In this document: piece after piece, positions 1 through 6,684 of the stretch
Layout: every line of letters begins with the position of its first letter
How positions within the stretch are numbered: the stretch's first letter is position 1
Source of the DNA: an uncultured bacterium
GTDB taxonomy: Bacteria; Hydrogenedentota; Hydrogenedentia; Hydrogenedentales; SLHB01
Direction: 5' to 3'
DNA length: 9,527 nt
NCBI GenBank assembly: GCA_937928585.1
Contig: CALEZK010000620.1
Coordinates: forward strand, 1 to 9,527
Notes under the pieces: model-generated
The model's database searches: none
Told to the model about the DNA's origin: nothing
What the model saw: only the letters and a program-made list of their open reading frames with translations
Made by a program: the position numbers and the translations under genes

Positions 1-2250
1 CAGACTACGCTATACGCGAAAAGCCAGGCGTCGCCCTGGAGCCGGACCGCGATTATCAACGACGTATCAACGATTACGGCCCCAACGCCGCAAATTGTGG
101 GCGATCTAAAATACACCTTTGCGTCGTGGTCCGATGGCGGCCTCGCTGCGCACAATATTCACATCCCGGCCACCGACACCACGTACACGGCCACATTCAA
201 TACGAATAATCGCCCAACCATAAACACGATAGGCAATAAGGTCATAAACGAAGGTGAGACCCTTCAGTTCACCATTTCCGGCGGCGACGTTGACGGCACC
301 CCGCCGACCTTCTCCATGACGGGGCAACCCTGGGACGCGACGCTGACTAATCATGGTGATGGTTCCGCCACGTTCAATTGGTCCGCGGAATTCGATGACG
401 CCGCCATTTTTACCAATGTTATTTTCACCGCCAGAGACGCCGCCGATGTCACCTGGACCGCAACGCGGATAATCTCGATCACGGTCAATGACGTGAATCG
501 CGCACCTGTCCTCGCATCCGTCGGCAACAAGTCTGTGGACGAAAATGCGCCGCTGCAATTTAACGTTTCCGCAACCGATCCCGATGGCACAACACCCGTT
601 TTGTCCGCTACCGGAGTTCCAAGCGGCGCCTCGTTCACGAATAACGGCAATGGGACTGGTTCGTTCTCCTGGACACCCGGCTTTGATGCGCAAGGACCGT
701 ACAACGTCATGATTATCGCCACCGATGCCGCATCAAGCGTTATCACCGACACCGAAGCGATTACAATAACGGTGAACAACGTCAATCGACCGCCAGTGCT
801 TGCGGCGATTGGCGGTAAGAGTGTTGACGAAAATGCACTCCTGCAGTTCAATGTCTCCGCCACGGATCCGGCTGGAAACACACCGACGTTCTCGGCCTCG
901 AACCTTCCTCAAGGTGCATCACTGTCGAATAACGGCAACGGCACAGCCACCTTCTCGTGGACACCCAGCTATACGAACGCTGGCAGCTATCCGAACATCT
1001 CCATAACCGCATCTGACGGACAGTCCCCGCCGCTGACCGATTCCGAGGCCTTTACCATCACGGTAAATAACGTAAACCGTGCGCCGGCAGTCGCGCCCGT
1101 GTCGCCGCAAACGGTCGACGAAGACGAACTGCTGCAATTTAATGTTTCAGCGAGCGATCCGGACGGCACCACACCGACCCTGTCCGCCACGAACCTGCCA
1201 AACGGCGCCTCGTTCACAGACAATGGCAACGCCACCGGCACATTCTCGTGGCAACCCACGTACGACGACGGAGGAACCTATCCTGGCATAACTATCGTAG
1301 CCGCGGACTCCGAAGCGCCGGCGACCACCGGCCAAACGAGTTTTGCAATCACCGTAATCGATGTCGATCGGGTCCCGACGTTCGAACCGGTCTCAAATGT
1401 CACCGCCACGGAATTGGATACCGTTGAATTTAACGTAAGTGCGACAGATCCCGATGGCGCTGCAGTAACGCTAGCCGCGACGAGCCTCCCGGAAGGCGCG
1501 ACCTTCACCGACAATGGCGATGGAACAGGCACCTTCTTCTGGCCTACAACCTATGAATCCGCAACCGGTTCTCCGTATGTCGTCGGCTTCACTGCAGACG
1601 ATGGCAGCGGTCAGGGAATTGCCTCCTGCGTAATCACGGTCAACAACCTCAACCGTCCCGTCGCGTTGAATCCCATCGGCTCAAAGTCCGTTCTCGAAGG
1701 GGAATTGCTTTCGTTCACCGTTAGCGCAACCGACCCTGATGGCTACATGGAAATCGAGGCGATTGACCTCCCGCCCGGAGCGACTTGGGGCGACATCAAC
1801 CTTGGCGCATACGCGTTCTTCTGGACTCCGGGCCTGAACGCGTCCGAAAACTCTCCATACTCCGTCACTTTCCGCGCGACGGACGGCGAGACCGAACAAT
1901 CGGAAACAATTCAGATCGAGGTTGTTGATGTTGTTGGCCCCGGCACGATTACTGTTACGCGGCCCAAGAGCGGTCTGAACCATCAACTCGGCGAAGGCAA
2001 ACTGAAGGTTAAGTGGAGTTCGACGGGCGCTATTGGCAAAAAAGTGGAAATCGAGCTCTGGCGCAATGGCGCCTTGGTTCAGAAAATCAAGAATTCACCG
2101 AATGATGGGAATTTCAACTGGGACGCGCCACTCGATACGCCCACGGGTAACGGCTATTCGATAGTCGTGCGCTCCAAAAAGAATCCATTGATCTCCGGAC
2201 AAAGTAGCGGTACGTTTAGAATCTCCGCAGCTGCAAAAAGCGGAAAATAG
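1..2250 (+). CDS. Large secreted multi-domain protein with six putative Ig domains, 5' end outside window
   Basis: The frame is open from base 1, so the protein's start and any signal peptide lie upstream. The GTG at 97 is internal, not a start. About 749 residues are visible. The first 69 resemble the last part of an InlB-like/WSDGG bacterial repeat (YTFASWSDGG, then TTYTATF). Six tandem units of about 96 residues follow. Each opens with N/D-R-x-P, carries an SATDPDG-like turn and a FSWTP-like motif, and ends in ITVNNVNR or similar; this fits the putative Ig (He_PIG) or dystroglycan-type cadherin-like folds. The last 105 residues (from 1936) match the Kre9/Knh1-like Ig pattern: ITVTRPKSG, VKWSSTG, FNWDAP, then SGTFRI. 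I see no LPXTG, PEP-CTERM or transmembrane tail, so the anchoring mode is unknown. An extracellular adhesive or scaffold role is inferred; any catalytic domain would lie upstream. Confidence 0.9.
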   Translation, partial: QTTLYAKSQASPWSRTAIINDVSTITAPTPQIVGDLKYTFASWSDGGLAAHNIHIPATDTTYTATFNTNNRPTINTIGNKVINEGETLQFTISGGDVDGTPPTFSMTGQPWDATLTNHGDGSATFNWSAEFDDAAIFTNVIFTARDAADVTWTATRIISITVNDVNRAPVLASVGNKSVDENAPLQFNVSATDPDGTTPVLSATGVPSGASFTNNGNGTGSFSWTPGFDAQGPYNVMIIATDAASSVITDTEAITITVNNVNRPPVLAAIGGKSVDENALLQFNVSATDPAGNTPTFSASNLPQGASLSNNGNGTATFSWTPSYTNAGSYPNISITASDGQSPPLTDSEAFTITVNNVNRAPAVAPVSPQTVDEDELLQFNVSASDPDGTTPTLSATNLPNGASFTDNGNATGTFSWQPTYDDGGTYPGITIVAADSEAPATTGQTSFAITVIDVDRVPTFEPVSNVTATELDTVEFNVSATDPDGAAVTLAATSLPEGATFTDNGDGTGTFFWPTTYESATGSPYVVGFTADDGSGQGIASCVITVNNLNRPVALNPIGSKSVLEGELLSFTVSATDPDGYMEIEAIDLPPGATWGDINLGAYAFFWTPGLNASENSPYSVTFRATDGETEQSETIQIEVVDVVGPGTITVTRPKSGLNHQLGEGKLKVKWSSTGAIGKKVEIELWRNGALVQKIKNSPNDGNFNWDAPLDTPTGNGYSIVVRSKKNPLISGQSSGTFRISAAAKSGK
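208..1935 (+). repeat. Six tandem about 288-bp units encoding putative Ig domains
   Basis: Units begin at the N/D-R codon pair at 208, 496, 784, 1075, 1366 and 1651, so the spacings are 288, 288, 291, 291 and 285 bp. Units 2 to 4 are most alike in protein (VDEN or VDED, LLQFNVSA, TVNNVNR). Units 1, 5 and 6 are more diverged; unit 1 has EGETLQFTISG and unit 6 EGELLSFTVSA. Synonymous positions differ widely even where the protein is nearly identical, so this is an old array under protein-level selection, not a fresh DNA duplication. Confidence 0.88.
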
Positions 2251-2253
2251 AAT

Positions 2254-2274
2254 GCGCCGCCAGTGCGGTGGCGC
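2254..2274 (+). promoter_or_regulatory. GC-rich hairpin between the Ig-repeat gene and the ceramidase-like gene
   Basis: An 8-bp stem (GCGCCGCC pairing with GGTGGCGC, one G-U pair) closes a 5-nt loop, starting 3 nt after the stop of the upstream gene. No T-run follows, so it is not a standard intrinsic terminator. It ends 7 nt before the AGAGGA ribosome-binding site of the next gene. It could stabilise the upstream mRNA end, attenuate read-through or act with Rho. Function is inferred only. Confidence 0.4.
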
Positions 2275-2281
2275 CGCGCTG

Positions 2282-2287
2282 AGAGGA
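2282..2287 (+). promoter_or_regulatory. Ribosome-binding site of the ceramidase-like gene
   Basis: AGAGGA sits 7 nt before the ATG at 2295 and supports that start. This start leaves the protein without a signal peptide. Confidence 0.65.
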
Positions 2288-2294
2288 TTACTGC

Positions 2295-3584
2295 ATGCTA
2301 TTCGCTGGAGAAGGCCGCGCGGACATCACTCCGCCGAACGGAACCGTACTCGCCGGGTTTCATTTCACACCCGGAAATGAGCGGGTTGTTACTGGCGTTC
2401 GCCAGCCGCCGCAAACGCGGGCACTCGCGCTTCGCGTAGGTGAGTCCACCGCCCTCATCCTCTCGCTCGAAATACTCGCCGTATCACAGGAATTCACCAA
2501 GTCCCTGCAGCAACGCATCGCGCTCAAGACAGGCGTGAAGGCGGACCACATTCGCGTATGCGCTACCCACACCCACAGCATGCCCACGTTCCGGGAGTTC
2601 CTCCAGTGGGGTTCCGTTTCAAAATCTTACATGGAACTCGTCGCCGAGCGCACCGAAGCCGCGGCCGTGGCCGCCATCGCGGATCTCTCGGAAGCCGACT
2701 GCTATTTCGGCACCCAGAATGTCACCGGCGGCAACTTTAATCGCACAACGCCGAATTGGAAAACGGACGAAGCTTTCACCGCGGAATCAACCGATGATGA
2801 ACGATGGTTGGACACGCGCCTGCAGGCGCTCTACTTTCAGCGGGCGGACGGCAAGCGTCCGTTACTCTGGTATCCCTTCTCCGCGCACCCTGTCGTATTC
2901 GGCGATGGAAATGCGGGGCCGGACTGGCCTGGCATTGTTGCATCGCGCATTTCCGGCGCTGACGGCGCCGAGCCCGGCTATCTGCAAGGACACATCGGCG
3001 ATGTAAACCCCGGCGACGGCACACCCTGGATTGGCGACCCCGAAGAAACTGCGTCCGCCATTGCGCCAGCCCTTCACTTCGCCACCGGGCACGGCGACAT
3101 CGTCGAAGTGGACGCCTTGCGCATCGTAAACGGAACGGCTTTGCTTCCGTACGATCTGGATCGATTCAAAAAACAACGTGAAACTTACGCCGCGGATCCA
3201 GCCAAGTGCGCAGACGGGGAATGGGTGGACGCAGGTTTTGCAAAGGCGTGGAGTGAAGAGGCTGCAAAGTGGGATCTGTCCGTAACGGCCTATTCCGCGC
3301 CGATCAGCGCAATGCGCCTCGGTTCGCTCTTGCTCTTGTTTCATCCCTCGGAGTTATACAGCTACTACGGCATCAAGCTTCGCGTGAGCGCCCCAACTCC
3401 GAACGTACTCGTCGTCGGCTACTGCGATGATTTCGTAGGCTACCTCACCGATCCCAAGGCGTACACAAACGGCGAATACGCTGCGGTGGTCGTCCCCAAA
3501 ATCCTGGGGCTGCCGCCGTTCTCCGAAGACGCCGCGCGCCGGTTCACAAACCAGTGCCAGGAACTCTTAAACAAACTCGCATAG
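2295..3584 (+). CDS. Neutral/alkaline ceramidase-like metal-dependent hydrolase, compact form
   Basis: This 429-residue protein has the hallmarks of the neutral/alkaline non-lysosomal ceramidase-like family, whose characterised members are zinc amidases that cleave ceramide. It opens with GRADITPP (7-14). THTHS (91-95) supplies the first His ligand, FSAHPVVFG (195-203, H198) the second, followed by GPDWPG (208-213) and GHIGDVNP (232-239). HPSELYSYYG (350-359, E353) and GYLTDP (382-387, Y383) fit the Glu and Tyr positions of the zinc site. The usual HTHSGP is HTHSMP here. The protein is much shorter than characterised ceramidases (about 650-750 residues), lacks the C-terminal domain and has no signal peptide, so the substrate is uncertain and it may be cytoplasmic. 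It lies 44 nt after the Ig-repeat gene, so co-transcription is possible, and ends 3 nt from the convergent metallohydrolase gene. Confidence 0.85.
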   Translation: MLFAGEGRADITPPNGTVLAGFHFTPGNERVVTGVRQPPQTRALALRVGESTALILSLEILAVSQEFTKSLQQRIALKTGVKADHIRVCATHTHSMPTFREFLQWGSVSKSYMELVAERTEAAAVAAIADLSEADCYFGTQNVTGGNFNRTTPNWKTDEAFTAESTDDERWLDTRLQALYFQRADGKRPLLWYPFSAHPVVFGDGNAGPDWPGIVASRISGADGAEPGYLQGHIGDVNPGDGTPWIGDPEETASAIAPALHFATGHGDIVEVDALRIVNGTALLPYDLDRFKKQRETYAADPAKCADGEWVDAGFAKAWSEEAAKWDLSVTAYSAPISAMRLGSLLLLFHPSELYSYYGIKLRVSAPTPNVLVVGYCDDFVGYLTDPKAYTNGEYAAVVVPKILGLPPFSEDAARRFTNQCQELLNKLA

Positions 3585-3587
3585 CCT

Positions 3588-5090
3588 TTAGTCCGCATTC
3601 GCGCGTTTCAGTCGCTCTTCCCATATGCGCGCAGCGCCGGCATAAATCTCGACCAACTCGCCTTTCTTCACCGGATCGTCGTGTTTCACGCGCGCGATTC
3701 GCTCGTTAGTCCAATCCAGCAGAAACTGAACCGCTGTTCGGCTGATGCGACTCTTTTTCCGGCCTATCTCCACGTAGAACGGTGCGGTGGACGCGAATCG
3801 AAACGTCTTGGGATTGTCTGTGATACAGCGCACCATGAACCAGCCGCTTTCGTCGAAGTGAAGCGTCCCCAACGAGCCCGATTTTTTCCATACGTCAAAC
3901 GGCACGCTGTGGTGCAACGCACCGTTTTTTATCACTTCAATATAGGGAATGGTCTCCTGCGCAATGATCTCGGCGGAAATCGCGATCGAAATCTCTTTTC
4001 CATCTCGAAACACTTCGCCCGGATAAGCGTCATTCGCCTTTACCATCAGCATGGGCCCATTGGTCACGAACGAACGGCCACTTTTTAATCCATCCCACCA
4101 CGCATCCCATTTAATCGGACCATCCAAGTGCACATAAACGCGGTTATACCCGACCGGATTCGGCAGTACGCCCGACGCGCTACCCGCTGAGGGCGGTATT
4201 CGCAACCCCGCGTTCAAAATGCTGTAGTAAATCTCTTGTGACCAATATCCGTTTCCCCGTGGCGCCGGTAGCCGAACCGTGGCTCGCGGCCTACCCCACG
4301 CTTCGCTCTCGTACATGCTGCTTCGGCACATGTGATTGTTCGCAAGGCCAATGGAATCCCCGATTCCATAGGCGAGCGCCGCCGGCACGTCCCACCAGAA
4401 GGGCTTCTCCAAATCTACCCAGGCCTTGCTTTCGCTATCGCCCTCGCGGCGCATTCCTCCTGCAAAGGGAACAGGGTAATCCTTGTCATACCCCGTGATC
4501 TCCAAAGGACGGTCCAAATTAAAGTAAAGGAACGCGCCACCGTTACGTTCATCTTCCCCACCCATCAAGTGGTAAAACCGATTCGAGTCGAACTGCCGCA
4601 GCGATGGTTCCGGTAGCGGCCTATCTTTCCAGTAGTTTCGCGTATTCCACCACGTAATCACTGGGGCCACATGTAAATCTTCGGCAAGCATCAGTGCCTC
4701 GATTTGCTCAGGCGCACGATGCACGTGAAGATCGCCCGGCCACCAACCACGTGCAGGCATGTCCACAATGCGCGCGAGTTGGACATGCACGGCACCGCCA
4801 GTGGCATCGACGCGCACCGCGCCGCTTACTCGCGTGTACTCAGGCCCCTTCTCTATCGTGTAACGGTAATAGCCTTCGGGCACTTCAACAGTGGCATCAC
4901 CCGGAATCACGAAGTGATCGTGCCAATTCGGATATGCAGTAACCTTGACGGGTTTGCCATCCCAATCGCTCAGATGAATCCGCGCAGGCACGGCCTCTTC
5001 GCCCTCGGTCAACCGAACTTCGATGGCAAGTAATGCCGCACCAGATTGCAAGGAGCAAAGGGCCAACAACATGCAGGTGAAAATTCTCAT
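3588..5090 (-). CDS. Exported CehA/McbA-family (PHP-like) metallohydrolase
   Basis: I chose the ATG at 5090 (500 residues) because it gives a clean signal peptide: Met-Arg, a hydrophobic core around LLALCSLQSGAALLA, then the mature protein near IEVRL. The frame extends to a TTG at 5189, but that adds 33 residues before the signal peptide and runs into the divergent promoter region. Residues 24-110 form a beta-rich N-terminal domain (EGYYRYTIEKGPEYT). The catalytic region has GDLHVH (119-124), ITWWN (145-149), GGEDER (177-182), NNHM (251-254), PPSAGSASG (299-307) and GRSFVTNGPML (338-348). These are typical of the CehA/McbA family, named for carbaryl hydrolase and a microcin-processing protein. 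The canonical PHP TDH motif is replaced by the WWN segment. Substrate is unknown; location is probably periplasmic. It is convergent with the ceramidase-like gene and divergent from the permease. Confidence 0.85.
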   Translation of the reverse strand: MRIFTCMLLALCSLQSGAALLAIEVRLTEGEEAVPARIHLSDWDGKPVKVTAYPNWHDHFVIPGDATVEVPEGYYRYTIEKGPEYTRVSGAVRVDATGGAVHVQLARIVDMPARGWWPGDLHVHRAPEQIEALMLAEDLHVAPVITWWNTRNYWKDRPLPEPSLRQFDSNRFYHLMGGEDERNGGAFLYFNLDRPLEITGYDKDYPVPFAGGMRREGDSESKAWVDLEKPFWWDVPAALAYGIGDSIGLANNHMCRSSMYESEAWGRPRATVRLPAPRGNGYWSQEIYYSILNAGLRIPPSAGSASGVLPNPVGYNRVYVHLDGPIKWDAWWDGLKSGRSFVTNGPMLMVKANDAYPGEVFRDGKEISIAISAEIIAQETIPYIEVIKNGALHHSVPFDVWKKSGSLGTLHFDESGWFMVRCITDNPKTFRFASTAPFYVEIGRKKSRISRTAVQFLLDWTNERIARVKHDDPVKKGELVEIYAGAARIWEERLKRANAD

Positions 5091-5131
5091 GAGTCCCGAG
5101 TCCCCATCTGTCTTATACGGGCACAAAAAAA

Positions 5132-5159
5132 TTGCTCCGAACGTGTTGAGGACTATACT
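5132..5159 (+). promoter_or_regulatory. Candidate sigma70-type promoter for the permease gene
   Basis: TATACT at 5154-5159 matches 5 of 6 bases of the -10 consensus. TTGCTC at 5132-5137, 16 bp upstream, matches only 3 of 6 of the -35. A start near 5166 would give a leader of about 38 nt. The 113-nt gap also has to hold the promoter of the divergent metallohydrolase gene; on that strand TATAAG (5113-5118 on +) and TATAGT are -10-like, but neither has a convincing -35. Confidence 0.4.
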
Positions 5160-5191
5160 GTAGCGCCGGGCACTTTTCGATACGGACAAAC

Positions 5192-5198
5192 GAGGGGG
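5192..5198 (+). promoter_or_regulatory. Ribosome-binding site supporting a GTG start
   Basis: GAGGGGG lies 5 nt before the GTG at 5204 and is the main reason to accept that non-ATG start. The next residues (SANASGPQLERTIG) are a normal short cytoplasmic lead-in for an APC transporter. Confidence 0.65.
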
Positions 5199-5203
5199 CT
5201 GTT

Positions 5204-6598
5204 GTGTCTGCTAACGCGTCTGGGCCGCAGTTAGAACGTACCATCGGTTTGGTTGGCGCTGTTGCGCTTGTCATCGGCGGGGTAATTGGCGCCGGCATCT
5301 ACGCCTTAATCGGCTCGATAGGCGCAAAAGCCGGCTACGCAACATGGCTCGCGTTCCTGATCGCCATGTTCGCTTCAATCGCTGGCGCGATCCCTGTCAT
5401 TCAGGTGGCTTCCTCCATGCCAAGGGCTGGGGCAGGCTATCTGTTCACAAGCCGGCTGCTCTTTCCACTGGCGGGGACCGTATCGTCCGGGCTCATACTT
5501 CTCGCGGGCGCAAGCTCCACTGCCCTCACCATCGTTGCCCTGACAACCTATTTGCCGCCTTCACTGACTTTCGGCGTTCCGCTACATCTCGTCGGTATCG
5601 GGATTCTGATCGTTTTTTACTTGATCATGCTCTGCGGACTTCAATTGGCCATGGGGCTGCAAGTGATCATGGTCGCGCAAATGCTCGTCGCGCTCGGCAT
5701 CTACGCACTGGCCGGTCTCTATCACACCCCCTTGGAATTCTCGACCGTGCCCCGCCAAGGGGCAGGTCAGTTCTTCATGGCCGTCGTGCTGTGTTACAAC
5801 GCGTGTATGGGATTTCAGGTCCTGGCGGAGATGGGAGAAGAGATTCACCACCCGAAACGCACCATTCCGCTCGCGCTCCTGATCGGTGGCGTTGTCGTCA
5901 CACTGATCTACATTTCAGTCGGCATGGTCCTCGTCAATTCGCTTCCCTACACCGCAGAAAACTATGACCCCGACAACGCCCCAATCAATGCGAGCGCCCT
6001 CTTGTTCCTCCCCGCTTCCGTCGTCGCGTTCATCAATTTCGGTTCGCTTACCGCCGGCCTAACTTCCCTCAACGCTGCGGCGGTGGCGCTGCCCCGCGAA
6101 TTGTTCGCGCAATCCCGCGATGGAATACTCCCCGCGGCATTAAGTCGCGTTGGTGCGCGCAGTCACGCGCCGCTCGCAGCCACCAGCACATTCTTTGGGT
6201 TGCTCATATTCATGGTCTTTCTAAACATGGATCAGGACTTCTATGGTCTCACTGCCGCACTGGGAATCCAAATGATAACTTCCGCCATGTGCATCGCTTC
6301 GCTGCGCCTGCCGCGCAAATACCCCAAACTCTATCGCGAAGCGTACGTTGTCTTTCCCGTGTGGCTCCTGTGGCTTTGCACGATTGCATCGATTCTTACA
6401 ACGATACTCTTCGGAGTAATTGTCGCCATGGAACGATCGTCCGTTGTAGTTGTATACGCCACGCTCGCTGTAGCTCTCGCTATATACCACCTTGTTCGCG
6501 TCGCGCACCTGCGCCGAAATGCCTTTCCCTACGATGCCCGCGTCCAAGCAATCCCCGGTTCCGATGACCCCGAAGACCAGATTGACGTCCCGCACTAG
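5204..6598 (+). CDS. APC-superfamily amino acid permease
   Basis: This 464-residue, highly hydrophobic inner-membrane protein has the length and roughly 12 predicted helices of the amino acid-polyamine-organocation family. Helix 1 holds GGVIGAGIY (25-33), the glycine-rich unwound stretch that binds the substrate backbone in this family. The loop motif GEEIHHPKRTIP (211-222) and SRDGILP (304-310) are also family signatures. Such proteins usually import amino acids by proton or sodium symport or by exchange; I cannot tell the substrate. The last 40 residues are polar and acidic (DDPEDQIDVPH) and should face the cytoplasm. The gene is monocistronic by layout: divergent from the CehA-like gene and convergent with the fasciclin gene, with a strong hairpin in between. 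Confidence 0.92.
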   Translation: MSANASGPQLERTIGLVGAVALVIGGVIGAGIYALIGSIGAKAGYATWLAFLIAMFASIAGAIPVIQVASSMPRAGAGYLFTSRLLFPLAGTVSSGLILLAGASSTALTIVALTTYLPPSLTFGVPLHLVGIGILIVFYLIMLCGLQLAMGLQVIMVAQMLVALGIYALAGLYHTPLEFSTVPRQGAGQFFMAVVLCYNACMGFQVLAEMGEEIHHPKRTIPLALLIGGVVVTLIYISVGMVLVNSLPYTAENYDPDNAPINASALLFLPASVVAFINFGSLTAGLTSLNAAAVALPRELFAQSRDGILPAALSRVGARSHAPLAATSTFFGLLIFMVFLNMDQDFYGLTAALGIQMITSAMCIASLRLPRKYPKLYREAYVVFPVWLLWLCTIASILTTILFGVIVAMERSSVVVVYATLAVALAIYHLVRVAHLRRNAFPYDARVQAIPGSDDPEDQIDVPH

Positions 6599-6605
6599 CC
6601 TCCAA

Positions 6606-6623
6606 TTGTCTTCGTAAAGACAA
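6606..6623. other. Small hairpin beside the terminator
   Basis: TTGTCTT and AAGACAA form a perfect 7-bp stem around a 4-nt loop, 7 nt after the permease stop codon. On the minus strand it overlaps the T-rich tail of the adjacent large hairpin. It may mark the permease mRNA 3' end, but no T-run follows on the + strand. Confidence 0.4.
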
Positions 6624-6625
6624 AA

Positions 6626-6658
6626 GAATGGCGGACCCATCATCTGGGCCCGCCATTC
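6626..6658 (-). terminator. Intrinsic terminator of the fasciclin gene, possibly bidirectional
   Basis: A 14-pair stem with a single mismatch (GAATGGCGG pairing with CCGCCATTC, continuing through a CCCA/TGGG inner stem) closes the 5-nt loop TCATC. Read on the minus strand it follows the fasciclin stop by 26 nt and leads into TTTTGTCTTT, as expected for an intrinsic terminator. On the + strand there is no T-run after it, so it would stop permease transcription less efficiently. Confidence 0.75.
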
Positions 6659-6684
6659 GATCAAATCACTAGTTTGGAGGAAGA

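Noticed and set aside
97..99. GTG as the start of the first gene
   Set aside because: The frame is open to base 1 and the preceding residues belong to the same InlB-like/WSDGG repeat.
351..881. Minus-strand open frames over the Ig-repeat region
   Set aside because: They repeat with the Ig array and have no recognisable domain; shadows of the + strand gene.
2862..3344. Minus-strand open frame of 160 codons opposite the ceramidase-like gene
   Set aside because: The + strand frame contains the zinc-site motifs; the antisense product shows nothing recognisable.
5091..5189. 33-residue N-terminal extension of the CehA-like protein from a TTG
   Set aside because: It would bury the signal peptide and occupy the divergent promoter region.
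6221..6664. Minus-strand open frame of 147 codons over the permease 3' end
   Set aside because: It runs through the terminator hairpin and lies opposite permease membrane segments; low-complexity polar sequence without motifs.
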